A stretch of DNA of 64,000 bases from Deltaproteobacteria bacterium (GTDB lineage: Bacteria; Desulfobacterota; Binatia; UBA1149; JAJCZL01), in NCBI GenBank assembly GCA_029262415.1, contig JAJCZL010000027.1, forward strand, positions 62,001 to 126,000. The letters run 5' to 3'. Below, piece after piece: positions 33,838 through 43,113 of the stretch (position 1 is its first letter; every line of letters begins with the position of its first letter). A model generated the notes under the pieces. The model was given only the letters and a program-made list of their open reading frames with translations, was not told the origin of the DNA and did no database searches. A program made the position numbers and the translations under genes.

Positions 33838-35430
33838 ATGACACAACCGATCACAAAGCACTACGGATGGCGTTGCGCGATGCCGGTCGCGGCGATGTCC
33901 GCGTTCAGCAACGCGTTGGCGGTGTATGCCTCGCGGATGACTACCGAGTTGATGCGCGGGGTGACCGAGTTCGCCGAGACTGTCCGTGCGCGCGATGTCG
34001 CCATCGTCGACGTCTACACGCCGGTGATGTTTGTGCTTTTACCGGTCGTGTTCGTCATTTGGATGTGGCCGATCTTCAGTTATCTCGGCCGCACCGAAGG
34101 CCACCAACCGACTGAGGCGGTCAAACGGCGCACGCTGAGCGCTCCGCTGGTCGTTGCATTGTTCGGGTTTGCCCCTTGGCTGCTCGCCGTTTTCCTCTTT
34201 CCGGTTCTGACCGTTATCCAGTTCGGTCATTGGCACCCGGACCTGGTCTCGCAACATATCCTGTCTCCGCTGGTCGGCGGCTTTCTCGCCGCCACTTCGA
34301 CCTACCTACTCGTCGATTGGTACTTTCGTCGTGCGATCATTCCGCGCGTATTTCCCGACGGTCGCTTGCGCGCGACTACCGGCGCGACCGCTCTCGGAGT
34401 TCAGGGCAGGTTGTTCGTTTATCTGATCGCAGTGGCGTTCGCGCCGACGTTTACCATGGTCGGTCTTATCCGTTCGGCCTCAGACCGTATGGCCGCGGGG
34501 GGTGTGCCGGCCGAGGTCATGGGTGTGCTCGACAAGGCCGGCCGCGTGACCTGGGGACTGTACACGGTGCTCGGTATCGGTTTGACCGTGCTGTTGGCGC
34601 GTACATTGACGGTACCTCTCGGACGCATGGCGCGTGCGCTTGAACGCGTCGAAGCGGGCGATCTTGACGTCGACCTCGAGGTTGATTCGGCCGATGAGGT
34701 GGGGGCGCTCGAAGACGGTGTGAATTCGATGGTCCACGCCCTGCGTGACAGAGACGAGATCATGCAAGCCTTTGGCCGGGTCGTAGAACCGGCAGTCCGC
34801 GACCGCTTGCTCGCAGGCCGACTAAAGCTCGGCGGCGAGATGCGCGAGGCCAGCGTGCTCTTCATTGATCTACGTGGGTTCACCGCGATTGCTGAACACA
34901 GCGAACCGGAAGCAGTCGTCGCGACGCTCAACGCGTTCTTCACCGTGATGACCCGTTGGGTGCGTGAGTGCGGTGGTACCGTCGACAAGTTCATCGGCGA
35001 TGCGATGCTGGTGGTGTTTGGGCTGTTTGACGCCAAGCAACCCGGTGGCGCCCTGACTGACGCAGGTGCGGCAGAAGGGCTGCGCTGTGCGCTGGGAGTC
35101 ATGGAGCGGCTCAGAGAGCTCAACGAAGACCGTGAGCGTTCGGGGCAGCCGCCTCTGGCCGTCAGTATGGGCCTTCACACCGGTTCGGTGCTGGCCGGGA
35201 CGATCGGTGCAGAGGACCGCCACGAGTACACGGTGATCGGCGACACCGTCAACGTCGCGGCCCGCCTACAGCAAGCATGCAAACAACAGGAGCGTGAGTT
35301 GTTGGTCTCCGAGGCGACACTCGAGCGCGCGCGCGATACCGACGCCGCGCTGCGCTTGGAGGTTAGTGATACGATCTCACTGCGCGGCCGCAGCCAGCCG
35401 GTGCGCGTGTTCAGCCTGGCCGGTGCCTGA
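33838..35430 (+). CDS. membrane adenylate cyclase with HAMP domain
   Basis: About 530 residues (ATG 33838; GTG 33829 also possible). The N-terminal half has six hydrophobic segments ending near 250, then a HAMP linker (LGRMARALERVEAGDLDVDLEVDSADEVG). The class III adenylate cyclase domain covers about 335-530. The full catalytic set is visible: metal Asps in FIDLRGF (about D344) and FIGDAML (about D388), adenine-selecting Lys in DKFIGD, Asp of GDTVNVAARL with the catalytic Asn and Arg. It should make cAMP from ATP in response to a membrane signal. It is the second cyclase within 6 kb and, unlike the zinc-ribbon one, looks active. Confidence 0.92.
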   Translation: MTQPITKHYGWRCAMPVAAMSAFSNALAVYASRMTTELMRGVTEFAETVRARDVAIVDVYTPVMFVLLPVVFVIWMWPIFSYLGRTEGHQPTEAVKRRTLSAPLVVALFGFAPWLLAVFLFPVLTVIQFGHWHPDLVSQHILSPLVGGFLAATSTYLLVDWYFRRAIIPRVFPDGRLRATTGATALGVQGRLFVYLIAVAFAPTFTMVGLIRSASDRMAAGGVPAEVMGVLDKAGRVTWGLYTVLGIGLTVLLARTLTVPLGRMARALERVEAGDLDVDLEVDSADEVGALEDGVNSMVHALRDRDEIMQAFGRVVEPAVRDRLLAGRLKLGGEMREASVLFIDLRGFTAIAEHSEPEAVVATLNAFFTVMTRWVRECGGTVDKFIGDAMLVVFGLFDAKQPGGALTDAGAAEGLRCALGVMERLRELNEDRERSGQPPLAVSMGLHTGSVLAGTIGAEDRHEYTVIGDTVNVAARLQQACKQQERELLVSEATLERARDTDAALRLEVSDTISLRGRSQPVRVFSLAGA

Positions 35431-35434
35431 GGAC

Positions 35435-36400
35435 TCAGCCGGGCTTGGCGGCGGCTAGACGCAGGACGTCGGTGTAGCCGTCTTGAATCCACGCGTCGGC
35501 AAGAACCCCACGTTCTTTCAGCATCGTGTGCATACGTCGCAGGTTGTAGTGCGGCACGGTCATCAACAGGTGGTGCTCGAGGTGGTAGTTGACGCAATTG
35601 GGTGCGAGCAGTAGCCGCTCCCACCACGACGCCAGAGTGGTTCGCGAGTTCTTGAGAGGATCGCCGGGGTCGGGCGCCATCGCGTGTTCGGCGATCGAGC
35701 GTAGCCGCATCACGAAGCTGTATGTGGTGAACCAGGCGCCGACCCACAACAGATACAGCAGTGGGTGTCCGACGGCGGTCAGCACGCCCAATAGCGCGAG
35801 GTTGCTGAGAGTTACGCCTACGAGGTTGCGGCCGCCGATGAAATCGAGCCGCTGCACCTTGCCCCGTGAGCTGCCAAGGTCGCGCGCAAGCGTCGCTTTG
35901 GCTCTCTTCCAGCCGGTTTGCCCGCTGAGGTCTCGCCAGATCTTTCGTTTCATGCTCGCCCTGGTGATGGGGAAGGGCGTTGCAAGGCTCAGGTCGGGGT
36001 CTTCTTCCGTCCAGTTCTTGGTGTGATGCTGCAGGTGGTAGCCGCGGTAGGGGCGGAGATCGGCCCACACGGGGTAGGCGCACAACCAGTTTACGACGGT
36101 GTCGTTGACTTTGTGGTTGGTAAACATCGTGCGGTGTGAGGCCTCATGCATGAGAACCGCGAAGCCGAGCTGGCGGGCGCCGATGACGAGCAGTGCCGCG
36201 ATGATCGTGAGCGGGTTCGGCCACACGGCCACCATCGCCATCGCGGTGGCGACGATCGCCCAGTTAAGCGCGATCGACCACGCCGAGCGCAGATTGCTGA
36301 GCTGCAAGAGCTCGCGGATCTCCTCTCGTGACAACGCGTCCAGCCGGCGTGTCGATTCTATTCTGTGGTTTGGGGGTGGCGTTGGAGTCACGAGGTCCAT
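35435..36400 (-). CDS. membrane fatty acid desaturase
   Basis: A 321-residue integral membrane di-iron desaturase. All three histidine boxes are present: HEASH (85-89), HLQHH (122-126) and HLEHH (273-277), with about four hydrophobic helices. The HxxHH third box and the size fit acyl-lipid desaturase / beta-carotene-ketolase-like members acting on lipid or terpenoid chains. The exact substrate is unknown. Its start (ATG 36400) lies inside the 3' end of the PaaX-type gene (13-base overlap), so the two are one operon and the regulator may control it. It converges on the adenylate cyclase with a 4-base gap. Confidence 0.9.
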   Translation of the reverse strand: MDLVTPTPPPNHRIESTRRLDALSREEIRELLQLSNLRSAWSIALNWAIVATAMAMVAVWPNPLTIIAALLVIGARQLGFAVLMHEASHRTMFTNHKVNDTVVNWLCAYPVWADLRPYRGYHLQHHTKNWTEEDPDLSLATPFPITRASMKRKIWRDLSGQTGWKRAKATLARDLGSSRGKVQRLDFIGGRNLVGVTLSNLALLGVLTAVGHPLLYLLWVGAWFTTYSFVMRLRSIAEHAMAPDPGDPLKNSRTTLASWWERLLLAPNCVNYHLEHHLLMTVPHYNLRRMHTMLKERGVLADAWIQDGYTDVLRLAAAKPG

Positions 36401-37257
36401 CCTTGTTCCCGAATCGGGAATCTCGTCGAGTTGTACAGGTGGCGGGTATCGGCAGGCGCCTGGTGCTTGACGACACCGTGCGCGCTAAGCAGTGCCGTCC
36501 AGCACTCGCGACCGAGTCGGTCGTAGTGCTCCAGCGCTTCGATCAACGCAACGCGCTCGCAGGCGGGAACGATTTCATCGGGCAGCAGTGGGTCGAGGAC
36601 AAGCTGGCGGATCGCCGCGCCGCCGAGTTTGAAGGTTTCGACCATCGCCTCATCCGCGCTTTTCATGGCCAGAGCTCTCTCGCTTTTCTTGAGCGTTTCG
36701 ATCGTGCTGCGATACCCGTTGCGAATGTGGTCTGCCTTCCAAAGTGCGCACGCGGCGTTCGCGGTTGCTTCGTCGAGGTCGGATACTTTAAAAACCGGGG
36801 CCGATGGGTCGAGACCGAGGTGTATCAAGGTCCCGCGCATCCCGTTCACGCCGCCTGCCAAGTTGTTCGGGCGAATTTCCCAACCGCCGCGGAATGGTTT
36901 GAAGCCGTTAAGCGAGAGGGCGCGGGTTCGAGCACGCATAGCGCGTCGGCTCGCCCTGGTAAGCAACAACGAGTGGACCGCGATCCACGACTGGTCCCAC
37001 GGCACGAGGCGATCAGCGAGGCAGCGCCAGGAGACGACTCTTTCTTGGACGCCTGCGGCTTGCGGCCCAAGCCGGTAGCCGCCGCGTTCGGTTTTCTCTA
37101 CCATTCCTGCCGATGTGAGTCGTGAAAGCGCGACACGCACGCTGTTCTCCTCGATAGCGAAGAGCGCGCTCGCTGTGACGATAGCTCGCACCGGCATCGA
37201 TCGTCCACGGATTGACGAGAGCAGGTCTAGGATCAAGCTTCTCGGAGCAGGATTCAC
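36388..37257 (-). CDS. PaaX-family transcriptional regulator
   Basis: About 289 residues from GTG 37257 (TTG 37293 would add 12). The PaaX N-terminal winged helix is clear (PRSLILDLLSSIRGR, ENSVRVALSRLTSAGMV, GGYRLG), followed by the central ferredoxin-like and C-terminal domains (WDQSWIAVHS, LGLDPSAP). PaaX represses phenylacetate catabolism in response to phenylacetyl-CoA. Relatives answer other acyl-CoAs. No paa genes are visible, so an acyl-CoA from the neighbouring fatty-acid genes is a likely effector (inference). It overlaps the desaturase by 13 bases. Confidence 0.87.
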   Translation of the reverse strand: MNPAPRSLILDLLSSIRGRSMPVRAIVTASALFAIEENSVRVALSRLTSAGMVEKTERGGYRLGPQAAGVQERVVSWRCLADRLVPWDQSWIAVHSLLLTRASRRAMRARTRALSLNGFKPFRGGWEIRPNNLAGGVNGMRGTLIHLGLDPSAPVFKVSDLDEATANAACALWKADHIRNGYRSTIETLKKSERALAMKSADEAMVETFKLGGAAIRQLVLDPLLPDEIVPACERVALIEALEHYDRLGRECWTALLSAHGVVKHQAPADTRHLYNSTRFPIREQGWTS

Positions 37258-37341
37258 ACAGACATTGTTACAGAACTTTGACAGGTGATGCAATCACCGT
37301 AATGAACGGCGACGGCTGTGCACGACGATCCTCGAAGCGCG

Positions 37342-38958
37342 TTATCTGCCTGATTTCACTAGTTCTTTTGCTCTGAGCGTGACGCCCTTGTAATCCATCT
37401 TTCCGGCCGGCGAACGGCCGAGACTGTTCACGCAGAAGACCCGTTTGGGAATCTTGTAGCCCGCCAGGTTCCGGCGGACGTGGTTGCGTAGATCGTCCTC
37501 AGCGAGATTTCCGCCGCCGCGAACGGTTACCAGCGCGGTGATGGCTTGCCCCCACTTATCATCCGGGAGTCCGACAACCGCAGCGTCCTCCACGCCGGGG
37601 TGGCGCTTGAGCACTTCTTCGACTTCTTCGGGGAAGACCTTTTCTCCGCCGGTATTGATGCACACCGATCCGCGCCCGAGCAGTGTCAGGGTGCCGTCTT
37701 CTTCGACGGTCGCGTAGTCGCCGGGAACCGCGTAGCGCGTTCCTTCAAAAGTGATGAAGGTCTCAGCGGTTTTCTTGGCGTCTTTGTAATACCCGATCGG
37801 GATGTAGCCTGCGCGTCCGACGCGCCCGCGTTCGCCGCTCCCCGGCAGCACCTCGCGTCCGTCATCCGTGAAGCACTTCACGCGGTTGCCGATGCTGAAC
37901 CTGGCCAGCGTTGTTTCGCCGCCCGCGGCGGTTACCGAGATGCCCAGTCCGGTGGCTTCAGAGGATCCATAGCTGTCGATGATCATCATTCCGTCGTGAT
38001 GGTCGCTGAGCGCGCGTTTGCACGCCGGCGAGAACATGATCCCGGAGGACACGATCGAGCGCAGGCTCGAGAGGTCGTAGGGGTTTTTGTCGAGCTCGGT
38101 GATCATCGGTCGCGCGAAGACGTCACCGACGATCGCGAGCGCGTTAACCTGTTTAGACTCGACCTCACGGAACAACTCAGCGGCATCGAACTTGCGAGAG
38201 GGTAACGTCACTACACTGCCGCCCATCGATAGCGCGTTGATTGCAGTAAGGAGGCCGGTCCCGTGCATCAACGGACAGCACACCGCAAGCCGCAGCCCAC
38301 CGTCGCGTACCCGATCGGTATGCTCAGCGACGCTCTCGGGTTTGCCTTCGCCGGTGATCAAGTCGCCGCCGCCGCCGAGGGAGAACCAGATGTCTTCTTG
38401 CCGCCACATGACGCCCTTCGGCATACCGGTGGTTCCGCCGGTGTAAATGAAGAGCAGATCGTCGGGGCTGCGTTCGATCTCAAGCGGCGAGGTGTCCGCG
38501 CACGGCCCGGCAACTGCTTTCTCGTAGTCCTCGGCCCAGTCAGGAGTCGGCTCGCCGTCGTCGAGAACCAGCATGGTTCGCAGTTTCGGAAGCTTGGCGC
38601 GGATCGCATCGACGTTTTGCGCGAAACCGGCCGCAAAGACCGCGGCTACAGCATCAGAGTTGTCGAAGATGTAGGCGAGTTCTTCTTCTCGGTAGCGGTA
38701 GTTGATGTTGACCGGCACCATACGGGCTTTGAAAGCTGCGGCGACAGCTTCGACCCATTCAGGGCGGTTGTAAGAATAGATCGCGAGTTTGTCGTTCGGG
38801 CGTGCGCCGGACGCGATCAGGTGCGCCGCGAGCGCATTGGTCCGTCGGTCGAACTGGTTCCACGTCACCGTGCGGTCGGCGTGCAACAGCGCGGGGGCGT
38901 CGCCGCGCGCGGCAGCCACAGCCTCCCAAATATCGGCAAGATTCCAGTTGATCGTCAT
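37342..38958 (-). CDS. acyl-CoA synthetase (AMP-forming)
   Basis: A 538-residue ANL-superfamily enzyme that activates a carboxylic acid to its CoA thioester through an acyl-AMP. The phosphate loop YTGGTTGMPKG is at 172-182, the adenine motif DSYGSSEATG and the hinge region GYIPIGYYKD follow, and the C-terminal catalytic lysine is in GRSPAGKMDYKG. The start ATG 38958 has the family N-terminus (WNLADIWEAVA); the frame further upstream is low-quality. Similar to FadD-type enzymes associated with steroid or branched-chain acids in actinobacteria (weak inference). Divergent from the acyl-CoA dehydrogenase pair. Confidence 0.92.
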   Translation of the reverse strand: MTINWNLADIWEAVAAARGDAPALLHADRTVTWNQFDRRTNALAAHLIASGARPNDKLAIYSYNRPEWVEAVAAAFKARMVPVNINYRYREEELAYIFDNSDAVAAVFAAGFAQNVDAIRAKLPKLRTMLVLDDGEPTPDWAEDYEKAVAGPCADTSPLEIERSPDDLLFIYTGGTTGMPKGVMWRQEDIWFSLGGGGDLITGEGKPESVAEHTDRVRDGGLRLAVCCPLMHGTGLLTAINALSMGGSVVTLPSRKFDAAELFREVESKQVNALAIVGDVFARPMITELDKNPYDLSSLRSIVSSGIMFSPACKRALSDHHDGMMIIDSYGSSEATGLGISVTAAGGETTLARFSIGNRVKCFTDDGREVLPGSGERGRVGRAGYIPIGYYKDAKKTAETFITFEGTRYAVPGDYATVEEDGTLTLLGRGSVCINTGGEKVFPEEVEEVLKRHPGVEDAAVVGLPDDKWGQAITALVTVRGGGNLAEDDLRNHVRRNLAGYKIPKRVFCVNSLGRSPAGKMDYKGVTLRAKELVKSGR

Positions 38959-39177
38959 GGGTTCTTTACTCCACCGCCGCGGTATCGAGCCGACTGTTAT
39001 GCGCGCGGACGGCTCGCCCGTCAAGGCGTCTGACCGCGCGTCGCGGGGTGTTTCGGCCCACAGGCACGCACTGGCCTTGTCTTGGTCGCTCGGTTACGAT
39101 CCCACGTTTGGCCGATCCGGCGCCGGCCCGGCAGGTCGGTGCCGCCGCAACCGAAGAGATAAACAGGAGCAACCGGA

Positions 39178-40350
39178 ATGGACCTTTCGTTTACCGCGGA
39201 GCACGAGAAGTTTCGCACCGAGGTGCGCGCGTGGATCGCGGACAACCTCAAACAGACCTGGAGCGACGCGCTCCGTGACCCGAACAACGGCGAGCACGAG
39301 CTCATCGAGGTGCGCCGTGCATGGCAGCGCGCACGCTACAAAGCCGGCTATCTCGGCATGAGTTTCCCGAAAGAGTGGGGTGGCCGCGGTGCTACCGGGG
39401 TCGAGGAAGCGATACTTGCCGAAGAGCTCGCCCGCGCCGACGCGCCCGAGCACGTCAACTTTCTCGGCATCGGACTGTGCGCACCGGCGTTGATCCACCA
39501 TGGCAGCGAGGAGCAACGTCGGCGTTTCATCCCGCCGATGCTCGCGGGTGACGAGATCTGGTGCCAGGGCTTCAGTGAGCCCGGCGCCGGCTCCGACCTC
39601 GCCTCGTTGCGCACGAAAGCCGAACTCGACGGCGATTCGTTCATCTTGAACGGACAGAAGTGCTGGACGACCTTCGGCCCTTGGGCCGACTGGGTCTTTG
39701 TTCTCGCGCGCACCGACCCCAACGATCGCTACGGCGGCATCTCGTTCATCCTTTGCGACCTCAAAAGCGAAGGCATCGATATGCGTCCGCTTAAGCAGAT
39801 TACCGGTGAGAGTGAGTTCGGCGAGGTGTTCTTCGAGAACGTCCGGGTGCCCAAGGAGAACCTGGTCGGGGAGGTCGGCGAGGGCTGGAAGATAGCGATG
39901 ACAGTGCTCGGTTATGAGCGCGGCGCAGGAACGATGTCGACCGCCGCCCATCTCGGCAACGGACTGCGCAATCTTGTCAAGACGGCGAAAGAGCTGGGTC
40001 TTGACGACGTAGGCACGCGCCGCAAACTCGGCAAGCTCGTCGTCGACTGGCAGACTCTTTACTCCAACGGGCTGCGCACCCTGGCTAACATGGCCGATGG
40101 TAAGGCGCCCGGCCCGGAGTCCTCGATCGAAAAACTGTTCTGGAGCGAGTTCGACCAGCGTCTGCGCGAGACGGCACTCGAGCTGCTCGGCGCCGGCGGG
40201 CAACTCAGCCGGTTTTACAGCGGCGCACGCCCAGACGTAGATTGGCCGCGCGACTTTTTGTGGTCGCGAGCCGAGACGATCTTTTCCGGGTCTTCGGAGA
40301 TCCAACGCAACATCATCGCCAAGCGCGTGCTCGGCTTGCCGCAAGCCTGA
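39178..40350 (+). CDS. acyl-CoA dehydrogenase, probable alpha subunit
   Basis: A 390-residue FAD-dependent acyl-CoA dehydrogenase introducing the alpha-beta double bond. FAD and substrate blocks are CQGFSEPGAGSDLASL, GQKCWTTFG and RHVLGLP-like end (AKRVLGLPQA). At the usual MCAD base position there is Ser (IFSGSSEIQR), while a Glu sits at E247 in GYERG, the alternative base position of isovaleryl-/long-chain and actinobacterial steroid-type enzymes. The neighbour downstream (14 bases) is a shorter homologue, suggesting an alpha2beta2 heterotetramer as in steroid FadE pairs. ATG 39178 has AGGAGCAACCGG upstream. Confidence 0.9.
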   Translation: MDLSFTAEHEKFRTEVRAWIADNLKQTWSDALRDPNNGEHELIEVRRAWQRARYKAGYLGMSFPKEWGGRGATGVEEAILAEELARADAPEHVNFLGIGLCAPALIHHGSEEQRRRFIPPMLAGDEIWCQGFSEPGAGSDLASLRTKAELDGDSFILNGQKCWTTFGPWADWVFVLARTDPNDRYGGISFILCDLKSEGIDMRPLKQITGESEFGEVFFENVRVPKENLVGEVGEGWKIAMTVLGYERGAGTMSTAAHLGNGLRNLVKTAKELGLDDVGTRRKLGKLVVDWQTLYSNGLRTLANMADGKAPGPESSIEKLFWSEFDQRLRETALELLGAGGQLSRFYSGARPDVDWPRDFLWSRAETIFSGSSEIQRNIIAKRVLGLPQA

Positions 40351-40364
40351 AAGGATAACCCCCG

Positions 40365-41417
40365 ATGCGATTCGAACTCTCTGAAGACCAAACACTCTTG
40401 AAGGATGCGACGACGAGTTTTTTTGCCAGCGAGTCGCCGATTGAGACCTCGCGCGAAGTCAGTGAGGCCGACGGCGAAGGTTTCTCGCGTGGTCAGTGGA
40501 AAAAACTGGCTGAACTCGGCTACCTCGGCCTCATCGCCGCGGAATCGGCGGGCGGAGCGGGCCTCGGTGCGATCGAACTGTCGGTCGTTTTGCAGCAGGC
40601 CGGCCGCGTGTGCTTTCCGGGACCGTTGCTCGATGTCGTCCTCGCAACCAGAGCCTTGACGGCTGCCGGAGGACAAGACGAGACGATCACACAGATCGCC
40701 GCCGGCGAGAAGATCGTCGTCCTCGCGCAGTCCGACCGTGTATGGCCGGATGATATAGGCGGCGCGACTTTCGCCGACGGTCACGTAAAAGGAAGCAAGG
40801 TCTTTGTTCCGTTTGCCGCATCGGCCGACGCGCTGCTGGTCACTACCGATGCGGGCTTGGTTCTGGCCGAGGGGCCGTTTGCCTGTGAACCGATGCCGAC
40901 CGTCGATGAAGCGCAGCGCTTCGCACGCGTCGAGTTCGACAACGCGGCTACGCTGATCGGTGACAACACTCTGGTCGAGGGGGTGTGGGAACTCGCCCAC
41001 GTCGGTGCTGCGGCGCTCGCACTCGGTGTTTGCGAAGCGGCCGGCGAGGCGACCATCCGTTACTCGACCGAACGCGAGACCTTCGGCAAGCCAATCGGCG
41101 TCTATCAGGTGTTGCAGCACCGCATGGCCGATATGGTGCTGCGCACTGAATCCAGCCGTGCGATCGTCTTTCGTGCGGCCTGGTCGCTCGACAACGGCGC
41201 GGCCGACCGTGGGCTGGTGGCGGTGTCGGCGAAGCAGTACGCGGTCGAGTCGGCCAATGAGATCACGCTTGCTTCGGTGCAGATCCACGGCGGCAACGGC
41301 TTTACCTGGGAGTACAACGTGCACCGCTGGCTCAAGCTGGCGATGACGTTGGACCATCACTACGGCGCGCGCAACGATCTCCTCGAGCGTGCATTGGAGC
41401 AGGTCGAAGCCCAGTGA
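40365..41417 (+). CDS. acyl-CoA dehydrogenase, probable non-catalytic partner subunit
   Basis: A 350-residue acyl-CoA dehydrogenase homologue. N-terminal helices (ELSEDQTLLKDA, AELGYLGLIAAESAGGAGL) and C-terminal helical domain (GEATIRYSTERETFGKPIGVYQVLQHRMADM, IHGGNGFTWEYNVHRWLK) are standard. The middle beta-domain is shortened and the catalytic Glu of the MCAD type is missing at the C-terminal position. This is the pattern of the beta partner in heteromeric FadE complexes, so it probably works only with the preceding gene. Its stop overlaps the following DUF2461 start by four bases. Confidence 0.87.
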   Translation: MRFELSEDQTLLKDATTSFFASESPIETSREVSEADGEGFSRGQWKKLAELGYLGLIAAESAGGAGLGAIELSVVLQQAGRVCFPGPLLDVVLATRALTAAGGQDETITQIAAGEKIVVLAQSDRVWPDDIGGATFADGHVKGSKVFVPFAASADALLVTTDAGLVLAEGPFACEPMPTVDEAQRFARVEFDNAATLIGDNTLVEGVWELAHVGAAALALGVCEAAGEATIRYSTERETFGKPIGVYQVLQHRMADMVLRTESSRAIVFRAAWSLDNGAADRGLVAVSAKQYAVESANEITLASVQIHGGNGFTWEYNVHRWLKLAMTLDHHYGARNDLLERALEQVEAQ

Positions 41418-42121
41418 GCGACAAGTTCGAGGGCTTTCCTGCAGACTTCTTCAAGTTCTTCCGCGAACTCTCGAAGAACAACGACCGCGATTGGTTCGCC
41501 GCGAACAAGCAGCGCTTTAAAGATTCGGTACAGGTGCCGATAAGCGCGTTCATCTCGGCGATGGATCCGCGCCTGAACAAGCTGACGGATTGTTTTATCA
41601 CCGACCCGCGCCCCAACGGCGGGTCGATGTTTCGGATCTACCGCGACGTGCGTTTTTCGCACGATAAGAAGCCGTTCAAAGAGCACGCCGCCTGTCACTT
41701 CCGCCACATCAGCGGCAAGGATGCGCACGCACCCGGGTACTACATGCACTTTGAGCCCGGCAACGTGTTCTTCGGAGGTGGGATCTGGACGCCGCCGACG
41801 CCGGTGCTGACCAAGATCCGCAATGCGATCGTCGACAACGCCGGCGAATGGAAAAGTCTTACGCGATCGGCTTCGTTCAAAAAGCGTTTTGGCGAGCTAC
41901 GCGGAGACGGGCTCAAGCGCGCACCGGTCGGTTTCGACCCCGATCACCCGATGATTGACGATCTGCGCAGAAAGAGTTTCTTTGTCATGCAAGAGGCCGA
42001 CGAGGCCACCGCGCGTTCTGCGAAGTTTGCTACCGAGGTTGAGAAGGCCTTCAAGGCTATGACGCCTTTCATGGAGTTCCTGACCGAGGCCGTAGGCGTG
42101 CCCTTCGACCTGGACGCCTAG
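41414..42121 (+). CDS. DUF2461 (TIGR02453) family protein
   Basis: A 235-residue member of DUF2461. Family landmarks are visible: FPADFFKFFRELSKNNDRDWFAANK at the N-terminus, SMFRIYRDVRFSHDKKPFKEH, then YYMHFEPGNVFFGGGIW and RAPVGFDPDHP. Function unknown. In many genomes the gene stands alone or beside lipid genes. The start is GTG 41414, overlapping the acyl-CoA dehydrogenase partner gene (GTGA). The 3' end overlaps the convergent alpha/beta hydrolase by four bases. Confidence 0.92.
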   Translation: MSDKFEGFPADFFKFFRELSKNNDRDWFAANKQRFKDSVQVPISAFISAMDPRLNKLTDCFITDPRPNGGSMFRIYRDVRFSHDKKPFKEHAACHFRHISGKDAHAPGYYMHFEPGNVFFGGGIWTPPTPVLTKIRNAIVDNAGEWKSLTRSASFKKRFGELRGDGLKRAPVGFDPDHPMIDDLRRKSFFVMQEADEATARSAKFATEVEKAFKAMTPFMEFLTEAVGVPFDLDA

Positions 42122-43113
42122 CGAGGGGCGGCATTTGCCGCCCGCGCATCATTCGCCGAGCGTAGAAACTCGATGACGATAGCGTTCCACGCGATGGGGT
42201 TCTCGAAATATGGAGAGTGCCCGGTGTCCTCTATCTCAATGACCTTAGATCCTGCCAGATAAACAGACGCCTTGCGGATCACGCTCGGCGCGAATATCGC
42301 GTCGCGTGAACCGACGACGAAGAGCGCGGGGATCCGGTTGCCGGCCAGTGCCGCGTGGTCGAAGCCGAACGCACCAAGTTGCGGGCCGATTCGCGCGGGC
42401 GAGGGGGCACCGAACATCGACAGCGCCTGGTACAGGTATGCGTGTTCGGGCTCTCGCGCTGCGAACTGCGCATCGACGGCGGGGTGAACCCCGAGACGCG
42501 TCGGCGCGTTGGCGAACTCGCGTGCCTGTCGCATCATCGCGGTGAAGTGGTCGGCTATCGCGTCGTCACTTATTCCGGCAAGCGAATCGGCGATTACGAT
42601 TGAGCGCACACGTTCCGGGTGCCACAGCGCCATGCCGAGCGCCGTCCAGCCGCCCATCGATTGACCGACGATGTGCGCGCGTTCGATTCCGAGGCCGTCC
42701 ATGACCCGAGCGAGGTCATCGACCAACAACTCGGGTAGGTATTTGCGTTGACCGCCTCCGGACGGAGCAAACCCGCGCTGGCTGATCGCGACAACGGTGT
42801 GCTCGCGCGCGAAGGCCGGAACTTGATTGAACCACACGGCATGGTTGCCGCCGAGGCCGTGTACGAAGACCACGGCCGGTCCCTGGCCGGTCTTTGCGTA
42901 AAACAGTTCGGTGCCGTCGGCTGCGGCCACGCGCCCGCGCTCGAGGACGGGGGGCGGAGTGTCGGTTTGCATCGCAGTGGTACGCGGAGACGTCGGTGGG
43001 CCAATCCTCTCGCCGATACCCGAACAAGAAGCGCTCAGTGCGACGCTCACCGCGAGCGTTGCCGCGACAAACCCAGTCGCAGGCCTGGGCCCCTCCAGCG
43101 CCGGGCCCGTCAT
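42118..43113 (-). CDS. exported alpha/beta-hydrolase
   Basis: A 331-residue alpha/beta-hydrolase with an N-terminal hydrophobic, Cys-ending segment (about 14-30, LSASCSG), so probably exported or a lipoprotein. The oxyanion block VFVHGLGGNHAVW, nucleophile elbow GQSMGG, acid Asp in VVGSRDAIFAP and final His in EDTGHSPYFENP complete the triad. It probably acts on esters or lactones; substrate unknown. ATG 43113 overlaps the stop of the AidB-like dehydrogenase gene by four bases, so the two are coupled. Confidence 0.87.
   Translation of the reverse strand: MTGPALEGPRPATGFVAATLAVSVALSASCSGIGERIGPPTSPRTTAMQTDTPPPVLERGRVAAADGTELFYAKTGQGPAVVFVHGLGGNHAVWFNQVPAFAREHTVVAISQRGFAPSGGGQRKYLPELLVDDLARVMDGLGIERAHIVGQSMGGWTALGMALWHPERVRSIVIADSLAGISDDAIADHFTAMMRQAREFANAPTRLGVHPAVDAQFAAREPEHAYLYQALSMFGAPSPARIGPQLGAFGFDHAALAGNRIPALFVVGSRDAIFAPSVIRKASVYLAGSKVIEIEDTGHSPYFENPIAWNAIVIEFLRSANDARAANAAPR

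Noticed and set aside
39094-40395. Long open minus-strand frame (433 codons) opposite the first acyl-CoA dehydrogenase
   Set aside because: It is an antisense shadow of a clear acyl-CoA dehydrogenase in GC-rich DNA, with no motif, signal or ribosome-binding site. The same applies to the frame at 40215-41360.
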